From: an uncultured Oscillibacter sp.
Lineage (GTDB): Bacteria > Bacillota_A > Clostridia > Oscillospirales > Oscillospiraceae
DNA: 26,366 nt
Direction of reading: 5' to 3'
NCBI GenBank assembly: GCA_951800675.1
Contig: CATOKC010000040.1
Coordinates: forward strand, 1-26,366
A model generated the notes under the pieces. That model was not told the DNA's origin and did not search any database. It worked only from the letters and a program-made list of their open reading frames with translations. This document shows positions 16,046 to 23,876 of the stretch, in pieces. Positions within the stretch are counted from its first letter, which is position 1; each line of letters begins with the position of its first letter. The translations under genes were made by a program, and so were the position numbers.

Positions 16046-17242
16046 TCAGCCCTCCAATACCCGCATACAGGCCAGCACATGCAAGGACCGGGACTGCTGC
16101 GCCGCGTCCCCTCCGCTGAGTGGCTCCGTCAAAAAGGCGGTCTCGCCGTCCTCGCTGAGGACCTCCACCTGGCCGAAGGCCCTGGCCGCGTCGGTGAGGC
16201 TGCCCTCAATGCGGAAGTAATGCCGGGTTTTCAGCACCGTGGGCTCCCGGAAGCCCGCCTCATCCGCCGACCAGCCAATCTCCTCCCGCTTGGGGCTCTG
16301 CTGAAGGCATTCCATCACGTCCGCAACACAGGCGGAGGCGGTGGGCAGCTCCCCGGCCCCCTTGCCGTAGAACATCACTTCCCCGGTGGCGTTGCCCCGG
16401 ACCATCACGGCGTTGAACACGTCCTCCACATTGGCCAGGGGATTGTCCTCGGGAATCAGGTGGGGGGCCACATAGGCCGTCCGCTCACCGCCGGGGAGGC
16501 GCACCGCCCGGCCCAAAAGCTTAATCCGATAGCCCGCCCGCTGGGCGATTTTCACGTCTCGGAGGCTCAGCTTCGTAATCCCCTCCATAGGCACCCGCTC
16601 CGGGTGAATTTGGCTTCCAAAGGCCAAGTCCCCCAGGATGCAGATTTTCCGCCCCGCGTCGATGCCCTCCACGTCGGAGGTGGGGTCCGCCTCGGCATAG
16701 CCCTTGGCCTGGGCCTCCCGGAGGGCGTCGGAGAAAAAGGCCCCGGTGCGGACCATCCGGGTGAGGATGTAGTTGGTGGTTCCGTTCAGGATGCCATACA
16801 CCTCGTCGATGCGGTTGGCCGCCATACACTGGGTCAGGGGGTGAAGCACCGGGATGCCGCCGCCCACGCTGGCCTCAAAGAGGTAGCTGACATTCTTCCG
16901 CTTCGCCAGGGCCAGCAGCTCGCAGCCCCGCTCCGCCACCAGCTGCTTGTTGGCGGTGACCACGTGCTTCCCGGCGGACAGGGCCCGCTTTGTATACTCG
17001 TAAGCCGCCTCTACCCCGCCTATGGTCTCCACCACCACGCGGATATCGTCGTCCTCCTCAATCCTTTTGAAGTCGTCGGTCATCAGCTGGCGGTAGGGTC
17101 CGTCCTTGAAATGCCGGACTAACACGCTTTTTACCTGTAAGGCTTCCCCCAGCTTCCGCTCGATCTGCCGGGCGTTTTCCGCCACCACCCTGGCAACGCC
17201 GGTGCCCACGGTGCCAAGGCCCAGAATCGCAATTTGTATCAT
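16046..17242 (-). CDS. hom: Homoserine dehydrogenase
   Basis: 398 aa. Reduces aspartate-4-semialdehyde to homoserine. N-terminal NAD(P) loop LGLGTVGTGVA (7-17), ETIGGVEAAYEY, TANKQLVAE, then catalytic-domain segments GGGIPV, LNGTTNYILT, AEADPTSDVEGIDAGRK. Compared with the roughly 430-aa family norm the C-terminus is short; after TRHYFRIEG it looks like a reduced ACT domain ending in SRSLHVLACMRVLEG. The PheB-like gene is 17 nt upstream and lysC follows, giving a threonine-branch operon. Confidence 0.95.
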   Translation of the reverse strand: MIQIAILGLGTVGTGVARVVAENARQIERKLGEALQVKSVLVRHFKDGPYRQLMTDDFKRIEEDDDIRVVVETIGGVEAAYEYTKRALSAGKHVVTANKQLVAERGCELLALAKRKNVSYLFEASVGGGIPVLHPLTQCMAANRIDEVYGILNGTTNYILTRMVRTGAFFSDALREAQAKGYAEADPTSDVEGIDAGRKICILGDLAFGSQIHPERVPMEGITKLSLRDVKIAQRAGYRIKLLGRAVRLPGGERTAYVAPHLIPEDNPLANVEDVFNAVMVRGNATGEVMFYGKGAGELPTASACVADVMECLQQSPKREEIGWSADEAGFREPTVLKTRHYFRIEGSLTDAARAFGQVEVLSEDGETAFLTEPLSGGDAAQQSRSLHVLACMRVLEG

Positions 17243-17259
17243 TCCGTAAACCTCTCTCT

Positions 17260-17700
17260 TTATCCAGCTAAAATCTCAAATTTCAGCACGCCCTCCAGGG
17301 CGGCCACGTCTCCCATCAGCTGCTCCAGGGACTCCGAAAGGCCGCTGGTCTCGGCGGAAATGGTCACCGCCGCGCAGCCGTTGGTGGGGATGCTTTGATT
17401 GATGGTCAGAATATTGGCTCCGGAGGCGGCGAACACCGCCAGCACGCCGGAAAGCACCCCCGCCACGTCCTTGAGCATGGCGTAGAAGGTGATGATATGC
17501 TCCGCTTTCATGTCGTTGAAGGGCTGAACGGAGTCCTTGTATTTATAGAAGGCGCTGCGGCTGATCCCCGCCAGCTTGGTGGCGGCCCCCACGGTGTCCG
17601 CCTCGCCGGTCTGCATCATCCGCTTGGCCTCCGCCACCTTGACGAAGATTTCCGGCAGCGCGTCCGCCGCCACAATGTAGTATTTAATCGCCTTTGCCAT
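17260..17700 (-). CDS. pheB: ACT domain protein, PheB-like (UPF0735)
   Basis: 146 aa, matching the UPF0735/PheB family. The N-terminal part has helix-turn-helix character (GEADTVGAATKLAGISRSAFYKYKD, near 32-56), and the C-terminal half is an ACT domain (FYAMLKDVAGVLSGVLAVFA, then ANILTINQSIPTNG). The name comes from B. subtilis, where pheB lies in a phenylalanine/threonine gene neighbourhood; its activity is not settled. It is the first gene after the promoter at 17772-17800 and precedes hom by 17 nt, so a role in amino acid sensing for the operon is plausible. Confidence 0.9.
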   Translation of the reverse strand: MAKAIKYYIVAADALPEIFVKVAEAKRMMQTGEADTVGAATKLAGISRSAFYKYKDSVQPFNDMKAEHIITFYAMLKDVAGVLSGVLAVFAASGANILTINQSIPTNGCAAVTISAETSGLSESLEQLMGDVAALEGVLKFEILAG

Positions 17701-17771
17701 AGCGCCCTCCCTATGCGCCGCCTCTCCGACGGACGCTCAGTCCGTCCATTGCGGTCATTTGTCCTTCCCGC

Positions 17772-17800
17772 ATGGTAACACATTTTGGGACTCTTCGCAA
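17772..17800 (-). promoter_or_regulatory. Promoter of the pheB-hom-lysC operon
   Basis: Minus strand: -35 TTGCGA (17800-17795), 17-nt spacer, -10 TACCAT (17777-17772), giving a leader of about 65 nt with one 7-bp hairpin. Confidence 0.6.
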
Positions 17801-17889
17801 CTGTCGGAATCGGGGAAACTGGCCGGAAAATCTCCCTCTCCGGTGGGCAAAATGCCGGAGAACCGGGAGCCACCCTGCCACCGCGGAGA

Positions 17890-17911
17890 GAATATTCATC
17901 CTAATATTCAT
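17890..17911. promoter_or_regulatory. Direct repeat AATATTCAT x2 (possible operator)
   Basis: Two copies 12 bp apart (about one helical turn), the first inside the palindrome GAATATTC (17890-17897). The AT-rich stretch is unlike the GC-rich surroundings and lies between two divergent promoters. The regulator is unknown. Confidence 0.35.
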
Positions 17912-18023
17912 ATTACATCCATCATCTGACTGAAAAATGCACAAAGTCGCCGGGACTTCCCGGATTTTTTCGGCAATTCTGGAGAAATACGCCAAATAAA
18001 TATGCACAGGATCTGAAAAAGCA

Positions 18024-18052
18024 TTGACAGATGCGCCGGTCCGTGCTAAGGT
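18024..18052 (+). promoter_or_regulatory. Promoter of the amino acid ABC importer
   Basis: Perfect -35 TTGACA (18024-18029), 17-nt spacer, -10 TAAGGT (18047-18052), with about 80 nt to the start codon. Confidence 0.7.
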
Positions 18053-18139
18053 AGCCACAGTTCTGGGGGAAGAATGTCTCCCGAACCCAACGCCCGGTCC
18101 GTCGGGCAAAGACTTTTGGATGAAAAGGATGATTGTATC

Positions 18140-19006
18140 ATGAAGAAGCTTATGACTCTGTTTTTGGCCCTGGCCATGGTCCTGAGCCTGGCCGCCTGCG
18201 GCGGCGGAGACAAGCCCGCCGGCGACGCCGGGGATTCCGCCCCCGCCGACACCTCCGCTCCTGCCGACTCCTCCGCCCCCGCCGATTCCGGCTCCAACGC
18301 CCCCGCCTTCACCACCGTGGAAGAGGGCAAGCTCCACATGTCCACCAACGCCGCCTTCCCTCCCTATGAGATGACCACCGACGCCGGCGGCTTCGAGGGC
18401 ATCGACGTGGAAGTGGCCCAGGCCATCGCCGACAAGCTGGGCCTGGAGCTGGTGGTGGACGACATGGGCTTTGACGCGGCCCTGACCGCCGTCCAGACCG
18501 GACAGAGCGACATCGCCATGGCGGGCATCACCGTCACCGAGGACCGCCAGCAGGTTATGGACTTCTCCGACAGCTACGCCACCGGCATCCAGGTGGTCAT
18601 CGTCAAGGAGGACTCCCCCATCGCCACCGTGGCCGACCTGTCCAATGCCCAGATGATCGGCTGCCAGAAGGCCACCACCGGCTATATCTACTGCTCCGAC
18701 ACCCCGGAAAACGGCGGCTATGGCGAAGATCATGTCACCGCCTATGAGACCGGTGCCCTGGCCGTCATGGCCCTGGTGAACGGCCAGGTGGACGCGGTGG
18801 TCATTGACAACGAGCCCGCCAAGAGCTTTGTGGCCTCCAATGACGGCCTGAAAATCCTGGACACCGAGTTTGCCGTGGAGGACTACGCCATCGGCCTTGC
18901 CAAGGGAAACACCGCCCTGCTGGAGGCTGTCAACGCCGCCATGGCGGAGCTGAAAGCCGACGGTACCTTCCAGGGCATCGTGGATAAGTATATCACCGCC
19001 GAATAA
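18140..19006 (+). CDS. Amino acid ABC transporter substrate-binding lipoprotein
   Basis: 288 aa. A lipoprotein signal peptide ends in LSLAAC with lipidated Cys20, followed by an Ala/Pro/Asp/Ser-rich linker with imperfect SAPADSS repeats (to about residue 56), then an SBP-bac-3 fold: AAFPPYEMTTDAGGFEGIDV, TVQTGQSDIAMAGITVTEDR, and YAIGLAKGN near the end. This family binds polar amino acids (Gln, His, Arg, cystine and others); the ligand is not deducible. ATG 18140 is used because the lipoprotein signal starts exactly there; the frame is open upstream to 18074. It is the first gene of the importer set, with a terminator-like hairpin after it that probably raises its level above the membrane components. 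Confidence 0.94.
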   Translation: MKKLMTLFLALAMVLSLAACGGGDKPAGDAGDSAPADTSAPADSSAPADSGSNAPAFTTVEEGKLHMSTNAAFPPYEMTTDAGGFEGIDVEVAQAIADKLGLELVVDDMGFDAALTAVQTGQSDIAMAGITVTEDRQQVMDFSDSYATGIQVVIVKEDSPIATVADLSNAQMIGCQKATTGYIYCSDTPENGGYGEDHVTAYETGALAVMALVNGQVDAVVIDNEPAKSFVASNDGLKILDTEFAVEDYAIGLAKGNTALLEAVNAAMAELKADGTFQGIVDKYITAE

Positions 19007-19019
19007 ACGCGCCGAGAAG

Positions 19020-19045
19020 GGGCGGCCTTCCGGGCCGCCCTTTTT
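19020..19045 (+). terminator. Intra-operon terminator/attenuator between binding protein and permease
   Basis: GGGCGGCC/GGCCGCCC, 8-bp stem with TTCCG loop, immediately followed by TTTTT. It lies 13 nt after the lipoprotein stop and 28 nt before the permease start. Confidence 0.8.
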
Positions 19046-19072
19046 CCTGCGCAACGAGAAAGGAGCCCCGCC

Positions 19073-19783
19073 ATGAAACCTTCGCTCGCGCAGCGGTTCG
19101 TCACGGCCTTCTTGGAAGGCGGCCGCTGGAAGCTTTACCTCCAGGGACTGGGAACCACCCTGGAGCTGACCGTTGTGGCCCTGATTTTCGGCGTACTGCT
19201 GGGATTGGTGGTGGCGGTGGTCCGCTCCGCCCACGACCAGCAGCGCATCGGCCGGAAGAATCCCGTGCTGGGCATTTTAAACGTCCTCTGCCAGATTTAC
19301 ACCACCGTCATCCGGGGCACGCCCATGCTGGTGCAGCTTTTCATCTGGACCTTTGTCATCTTCCCCACCCAGCGCAACAAGATTCTGGTGGCCTTCATTG
19401 GCCTGGGAGTCAACTCCGGAGCCTATGTGGCGGAAATCATCCGAGGCGGGCTGATGAGCGTGGACGCGGGCCAGTCCGAGGCGGGCCGCTCCCTGGGCCT
19501 TGGGTACTTTGACACCATGCGCTTCATCGTCATTCCCCAAGCCTTCAAGAACATCCTGCCGTCTCTTGGCAACGAGTTTATCACCTTGTTCAAGGACACC
19601 TCCCTGGCCCAGGCCATCGGCGGCATGGAAATGCTGTACTACGCCAGCACCATCGGCGGGCGGACCTTTGACTATATGCCGCCCCTGCTGGGCATCGCCG
19701 CCATGTACTTAGCCATTGTCATCATCTTCACCTGGCTCCAGGGAAAACTGGAAAGGAGGCTGCGGGAAAGTGATCGACGTTAA
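19073..19783 (+). CDS. Polar amino acid ABC transporter permease
   Basis: 236 aa, His/Glu/Gln-type permease with hydrophobic segments near 24-47, 77-105 and 190-225. The conserved cytoplasmic EAA loop is seen as [20 protein letters not shown] followed by [26 protein letters not shown], typical of the family, is present too. ATG at 19073 follows AAAGGAGCCCCGCC. It overlaps the ATPase gene by 14 nt, so translation is coupled. Confidence 0.95.
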   Translation: MKPSLAQRFVTAFLEGGRWKLYLQGLGTTLELTVVALIFGVLLGLVVAVVRSAHDQQRIGRKNPVLGILNVLCQIYTTVIRGTPMLVQLFIWTFVIFPTQRNKILVAFIGLGVNSGAYVAEIIRGGLMSVDAGQSEAGRSLGLGYFDTMRFIVIPQAFKNILPSLGNEFITLFKDTSLAQAIGGMEMLYYASTIGGRTFDYMPPLLGIAAMYLAIVIIFTWLQGKLERRLRESDRR

Positions 19784-20492
19784 GAACCTCTCCAAGTCCT
19801 TCGGGGACCACCTGGTGCTGGACGACATTTCCCAGCACATCTACCCCGGCGAGAAAGTGGTTGTGATCGGGCCCTCCGGCTCCGGCAAGTCCACCTTCCT
19901 GCGGTGTTTGAACCTGCTGGAAACGCCCAGCGCGGGAACCATCTCCTTCCAGGGCACCATCATTACGGACCCCAAGGTGAAGATCGACCAGGTGCGCCAG
20001 CAGATGGGCATGGTGTTCCAGCACTTCAACCTGTTCCCCAACATGACCATTCGGAAGAACATCACCCTGGCCCCGGTGCGGACGGGATTGATGAAGCAGG
20101 AGGAGGCCGACGAGCTGGCGGGAAGCCTTTTGCAGCGGGTGGATTTGACGGACAAGGCCGACGCCTATCCCAGCCAGCTCTCCGGCGGGCAGAAGCAGCG
20201 GGTGGCCATCGTCCGGGCCCTGGCCATGAAGCCCCAGCTGATGCTGTTCGACGAGCCCACCTCCGCCCTGGACCCGGAGATGGTGGGCGAGGTGCTGGAC
20301 GTGATGAAGGAGCTGGCCCGGGACGGCATGACCATGGTGGTGGTGACCCACGAGATGGGCTTTGCCCGGGAGGTGGGCAGCCGGGTGCTGTTCATGGCCG
20401 GCGGGAAGGTGCTGGAGGAAGCGCCTCCGGCGGAGCTCTTTGGGAATCCCAAGCATCCCAGATTGAAGGATTTTCTCAGCAAGGTGCTGTAA
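19770..20492 (+). CDS. Polar amino acid ABC transporter ATP-binding protein
   Basis: 240 aa. GTG start at 19770 (encodes [13 protein letters not shown]), preceded by AAGGAGG 10 nt upstream and inside the permease gene. Motifs in order: Walker [11 protein letters not shown]-loop [15 protein letters not shown], signature [15 protein letters not shown], Walker [15 protein letters not shown], and switch His in [10 protein letters not shown]. Strongly matches GlnQ/ArtP-type ATPases. It powers the permease and binding protein encoded just upstream, and a terminator follows at 20504. Confidence 0.96.
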   Translation: MIDVKNLSKSFGDHLVLDDISQHIYPGEKVVVIGPSGSGKSTFLRCLNLLETPSAGTISFQGTIITDPKVKIDQVRQQMGMVFQHFNLFPNMTIRKNITLAPVRTGLMKQEEADELAGSLLQRVDLTDKADAYPSQLSGGQKQRVAIVRALAMKPQLMLFDEPTSALDPEMVGEVLDVMKELARDGMTMVVVTHEMGFAREVGSRVLFMAGGKVLEEAPPAELFGNPKHPRLKDFLSKVL

Positions 20493-20503
20493 ACGGAAAA
20501 CGA

Positions 20504-20533
20504 AAGCCCTCCGGCGCATTTGCCGGAGGGCTT
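20504..20533. terminator. Bidirectional terminator ABC importer / upp
   Basis: Perfect 12-bp stem (20504-20515 with 20522-20533), GCATTT loop, then TGTCTCTTATTT on plus; on minus TTCGTTTTCC follows. It separates two convergent units. Confidence 0.85.
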
Positions 20534-20538
20534 GTCTC

Positions 20539-21171
20539 TTATTTCGTTCCGAAAATCCGGTCTCCCGCGTCCCCCAGGCCAGGGACAATGTAGCCGCTCT
20601 CGTTCAGCTTTTCATCCACCGCGCCGCAGTAGATGTCCACGTCCGGGTGGCTCTTCTGGATGCGGGCGATGCCCTCCGGCGCGGCCAGGAGGACCATCAG
20701 CTTGATGGTGGTGCAGCCGTATTCCTTCATGAAGCCGATAGCCGCCTCGGCGCTGCCGCCGGTTGCAAGCATGGGGTCCACAATGAGCACGTCCCGCTCC
20801 GCCACGTCCTTGGGCATCTTGCAGAAGTACTTCACCGGCTCCAGGGTCTCCTCATTCCGGTAGAGGCCGATGTGGCCCACCCGGGCGGAGGGCACCATGC
20901 GCAAAACGCCGTCCACCAGCCCCAGGCCCGCCCGGAGGATGGGCACCACGGCGAACTTTTTCCCCTTGAGCATGGGGGCGGTGGTCTTGCAGATGGGGGT
21001 TTCCACCTCGCAGGTGGTCAGGGGCAGATCCCGGGTGGCCTCGTAGGTAATCAGCATGCCAATCTCGGAAACCAGCTCCCGGAAATCCTTGACGCTGGTG
21101 TTCTTGTCCCGGAGAATCGTCAGCTTGTGGGCAACCAGGGGGTGGTCCATGACGTGTACTTTTCCGTTCAT
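20539..21171 (-). CDS. upp: Uracil phosphoribosyltransferase
   Basis: 210 aa. Salvages uracil: uracil + PRPP gives UMP + PPi. The PRPP-binding loop is [15 protein letters not shown], with the uracil-binding [18 protein letters not shown]-terminus and [13 protein letters not shown] in the middle; length matches the usual 208-210 aa. ATG 21171 ([11 protein letters not shown]) is preceded by GAAGGAGCG; the frame is open 12 codons further up. It is the last gene of the tsaE-tsaB-upp unit, 42 nt after tsaB. Confidence 0.96.
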   Translation of the reverse strand: MNGKVHVMDHPLVAHKLTILRDKNTSVKDFRELVSEIGMLITYEATRDLPLTTCEVETPICKTTAPMLKGKKFAVVPILRAGLGLVDGVLRMVPSARVGHIGLYRNEETLEPVKYFCKMPKDVAERDVLIVDPMLATGGSAEAAIGFMKEYGCTTIKLMVLLAAPEGIARIQKSHPDVDIYCGAVDEKLNESGYIVPGLGDAGDRIFGTK

Positions 21172-21213
21172 AAAAACGCTCCTTCTATTTGAAATTTCCA
21201 AAGCCAAGCATAT

Positions 21214-21915
21214 TCAGCCGCCCCGCTTCTCCCGCCGCAGCCTCTCGGCCTGGGGAGGCCGCAGGTACACCGGAGCCAGCTCCTGGGCCGTCACCAGTCC
21301 GCCCGCCCGGGCGATATCCTCCGCCTCCAGGGCAACGCTCACGGCGTTTTCCTTCACCAGATGGGCCGGGGCCAGGCGGCAGGGGACGCCCGCCGCCGTT
21401 AAGAAGTCATAGGTCATCCGGCCTCCGTCTCCCAGGACGGTCTTGGGCCTGGGGTCGCTTCGCAGCTCCTCCGCCAGCTCCGCCAGGGCGATGGCCCGGT
21501 CCTCCGTCAACCGGGTGAGGCGTCCGTCCTTTGCCTCGAAGAGGGCGTTGTAGACCTGCTGCCGCCGGGCGTCCATGGCGCAGACGGCGAGCCCGTCCAA
21601 AAACGCCACATTCCTGGCCAGGGCCGCCAGGGTGGACACCGCCGCGCAGGGCTTGTCCGCCGCCCAGGCCAGTCCCTTAGCGGCGGAAACGCCGATGCGG
21701 ACGCCGGTAAAGGACCCCGGCCCCGCCGAGACGGCAATAACGTCCAGGTCCGCCGCCGTCATATCCGTATTGCGCAAAAGCAGCTCCACCAGGGGCATCA
21801 GGGTCCGGCTGTGGGTCAGCCCCGTGTCCTGATAGGCGGAGGCCAGCACCTTCCCCTCCTCGGTGACGGCGGCGGAGACGGCCTTGGCGGCGGTCTCCAG
21901 AGCCAAAATTCTCAT
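21214..21915 (-). CDS. tsaB: tRNA threonylcarbamoyladenosine biosynthesis protein TsaB
   Basis: 233 aa, ASKHA-fold partner of TsaD and TsaE in making the t6A37 modification of ANN-decoding tRNAs. MRILALETAAKAVSAA (N-terminal fold), SAGPGSFTGVRIGVSAAKGLA (about 63-83) and an Ala-rich Tsa core with MDARRQQVYNALF are diagnostic. ATG at 21915 overlaps the tsaE stop (ATGA, 21912-21915). Length is usual (about 220-240). Confidence 0.94.
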   Translation of the reverse strand: MRILALETAAKAVSAAVTEEGKVLASAYQDTGLTHSRTLMPLVELLLRNTDMTAADLDVIAVSAGPGSFTGVRIGVSAAKGLAWAADKPCAAVSTLAALARNVAFLDGLAVCAMDARRQQVYNALFEAKDGRLTRLTEDRAIALAELAEELRSDPRPKTVLGDGGRMTYDFLTAAGVPCRLAPAHLVKENAVSVALEAEDIARAGGLVTAQELAPVYLRPPQAERLRREKRGG

Positions 21916-22343
21916 ACCGGCCCCACTCCTTCCATGGCAATGACCCGCCAGTTTTCCTCTTCCGGGCAGCGGGCAAAGGAGACGGTTACCGCGTCCTCCG
22001 GCAGGGCCTCCTCCACCTGTTCGCTCCACTCCACGGCGCACACGCCCCCCCGGTCCAGGTAATCCTCCCAGCCGATGTCAAAGAGGTCCCCCGCGTCTTC
22101 CAGGCGGTACATGTCGAAGTGGAACAGGGGCAGCCCCCCGCCCTCGTATTCGTTGACAATGGTAAAGGTGGGGCTGGTCACCCGGCCCTCATAGCCCAGC
22201 CCCCGGGCAAGGCCCCGGGTAAAGGCCGTCTTTCCCATCCCCAGATCTCCCCGGTAGGCCACCACGGCCCCGGGGGCCAGGACGGCGGCCAGGCGGCGGC
22301 CCAGGGCCTCGGTCTCCGCCTCGCTGTGGGAAACGTAGTCCAC
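21912..22343 (-). CDS. tsaE: tRNA threonylcarbamoyladenosine biosynthesis protein TsaE
   Basis: 143 aa, P-loop ATPase of the t6A pathway. Walker A GDLGMGKTAF, switch region SPTFTIVNEY, FHFDMYRLEDAGD, and VCAVEWSEQ are all present. The start is GTG at 22343 (MDYVSHSEAE), 7-8 nt after AAGGAGG; the frame is open further upstream but through promoter DNA. It is first in the operon; tsaD is not in this window. Confidence 0.94.
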   Translation of the reverse strand: MDYVSHSEAETEALGRRLAAVLAPGAVVAYRGDLGMGKTAFTRGLARGLGYEGRVTSPTFTIVNEYEGGGLPLFHFDMYRLEDAGDLFDIGWEDYLDRGGVCAVEWSEQVEEALPEDAVTVSFARCPEEENWRVIAMEGVGPV

Positions 22344-22374
22344 AGGCGGGCCTCCTTTCTTGTAAGGTCGATTC

Positions 22375-22403
22375 AGTATACCACAAATTAAATAAAGTGT
22401 AAA
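22375..22403 (-). promoter_or_regulatory. Promoter of the tsaE operon
   Basis: Minus strand: -35 TTTACA (22403-22398), 17-nt spacer, -10 TATACT (22380-22375). Confidence 0.7.
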
Positions 22404-22419
22404 AAGAAATTTTCCGGCG

Positions 22420-22448
22420 TTTACAGGTTTTTTCATGTGTGGTAGAAT
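22420..22448 (+). promoter_or_regulatory. Promoter of the SEDS gene
   Basis: -35 TTTACA (22420-22425), 17-nt spacer, -10 TAGAAT (22443-22448), 41 nt before the start codon. Back-to-back with the tsaE promoter, the -35 boxes only 16 bp apart. Confidence 0.7.
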
Positions 22449-22488
22449 ATGTTGTTGCAGTACAAGACCAGATTTCAAGGAGCGTATC

Positions 22489-23676
22489 ATGCTGAACCGA
22501 TTGAAAGACACCCTGGCAGACTTCATCCAGCAGGCCGACCTGGTGCTGCTGGGCCTTTGCAGCACCGCCACTTTGTACGGCATTGTTCTGGTATTCAGCG
22601 CCACCCGGTACCTGGACCCCTCCAAGGGACTGCGGCGGATGATCACCCAGTGCGCGGCCCTGGGCCTGGGGGTCTGTGTCTATATTTTTTTCTCCATGCT
22701 GGACCTGGAGTCCATCACCCGGAAGTGGAAATGGATTTTGGCTTTCAACGTGGGCTTCATCCTCCTGCTGCGGACGCCCTTCGGCGTGGCGGGGGGCACC
22801 GGCAACCGGGCCTGGCTGAAATTCCCCCTGATCCCCTTTCAGATCGGCCCGGCGGAGGTGGTGAAGATCACCTTCGTCCTGCTGCTGGCCAAGCAGATTG
22901 AGTGGCTGTGGGAGGAGAAGGAGGACCTGAAATCCTTCTCCTCCGCCTTCTTCGTGGCCGCCCACGCCTTCGGCCTCTGCGGGCTGTACTTCGTGGTCTC
23001 CCACGACATGGGCAACGGTCTTGTATTTATCTTTATCTTCCTCTGCATGGCCTTTGTGGCGGGGTTTGCCCTGCGGTGGTTTTTTCTGCTGTTTGCCGGA
23101 ATCGGCGGGGCTGTCGCCGCCGTGCTGCTGCTGGACCTGGTGCCGAAAAACATGACGTATATGCTGAAGCGCTTTATCGTTCTTTTTGACCACAGCTTCG
23201 ACCCCCAGGGGACCGGCTGGCAGCAAACCCGGAGCTTGCTGGCCATCGGCTCCGGCGGGCTCTGGGGCCAGGGCTATCTGAACGGCAGCCAGACCCAGAG
23301 CGGCAGCACCTCCCTTCCCGCCAAGCAAACGGACCTCATTTTCTCCGTGGCGGGGGAGGAGCTGGGCCTCTTCGGCTGCCTCGCCATCATGCTGCTGCTG
23401 CTGGCTATCATTCTCCGCATCCTGCTGGTGGCCCGGAAGGCCCGGACCCCCTTCTACCGCTATGTCTGCGTGGGCATGGCCTCCATCCTGATTTTCCAGA
23501 CCGTCATCAACATCGGCATGTGCCTCTTCGTTATGCCCACCATCGGCATTACTCTGCCCTTTTTCAGCTATGGGGGGTCCTCCGTCCTGACGTTGTATAT
23601 GGCCATGGGGGTGGTGTCGGGCATCAAAAAGCGCTCGCCGGAGATGCGGCGGGTGGCAAGGTCGCCCCTGCGATAG
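22489..23676 (+). CDS. SEDS-family peptidoglycan glycosyltransferase (RodA/FtsW/SpoVE-like)
   Basis: 395 aa polytopic membrane protein with about 10 hydrophobic helices. SEDS proteins polymerise lipid II into glycan strands with a partner class B PBP. Family segments: GNRAWLKFPLIPFQIGPAEVVKI (the RAWL..G..QP-like region), RSLLAIGSGGLWGQGYLNGSQTQSG, TDLIFSVAGEELG, and a C-terminal MPTIGITLPFFSYGGSSVL. These place it nearest RodA. Variation: the usual E-x-H before TDFIF reads K-Q here (LPAKQTDLIF). ATG 22489 follows AAGGAGCGTATC. No PBP gene is adjacent, so assignment to elongation, division or spore wall is uncertain. Confidence 0.9.
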   Translation: MLNRLKDTLADFIQQADLVLLGLCSTATLYGIVLVFSATRYLDPSKGLRRMITQCAALGLGVCVYIFFSMLDLESITRKWKWILAFNVGFILLLRTPFGVAGGTGNRAWLKFPLIPFQIGPAEVVKITFVLLLAKQIEWLWEEKEDLKSFSSAFFVAAHAFGLCGLYFVVSHDMGNGLVFIFIFLCMAFVAGFALRWFFLLFAGIGGAVAAVLLLDLVPKNMTYMLKRFIVLFDHSFDPQGTGWQQTRSLLAIGSGGLWGQGYLNGSQTQSGSTSLPAKQTDLIFSVAGEELGLFGCLAIMLLLLAIILRILLVARKARTPFYRYVCVGMASILIFQTVINIGMCLFVMPTIGITLPFFSYGGSSVLTLYMAMGVVSGIKKRSPEMRRVARSPLR

Positions 23677-23764
23677 CGGGATACTTCATCAACGGGAAGG
23701 AAGGGTTTCCCGCACCATTTAAATTCTAAATTCTCAGAACTTTTTTGAGGTTTTGAAAACTTGT

Positions 23765-23798
23765 CCCGCCTGTCGAAAAAGCATTTTCGACAGGCGGG
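23765..23798. repeat. Perfect 15-bp inverted repeat upstream of the SLH gene
   Basis: CCCGCCTGTCGAAAA / TTTTCGACAGGCGGG with a 4-nt AGCA loop, about 79 nt before the SLH start. There is no T-run on the plus side (GCGGCG follows), so it is not a clean terminator. A weaker CGGGAA/TTCCCG hairpin lies upstream at 23693-23712, closer to the SEDS stop. Confidence 0.6.
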
Positions 23799-23876
23799 GC
23801 GGCGATTTTCCGCATAATTTCAAAGAATGGGAAAACACTACTCCCGTACCAATTCATACAGGAGGATGATTTTCCT

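Larger units (their letters stand above)
17701..18139. other. Intergenic regulatory region between pheB and the ABC importer
   Basis: 439 nt without a gene. It contains the divergent promoters (17772-17800 minus, 18024-18052 plus), a GACGGAC/GTCCGTC hairpin (17728-17746) in the pheB leader, and a direct repeat AATATTCAT (17891-17899 and 17903-17911) in an AT-rich patch. Open frames across it look non-coding. Confidence 0.65.
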
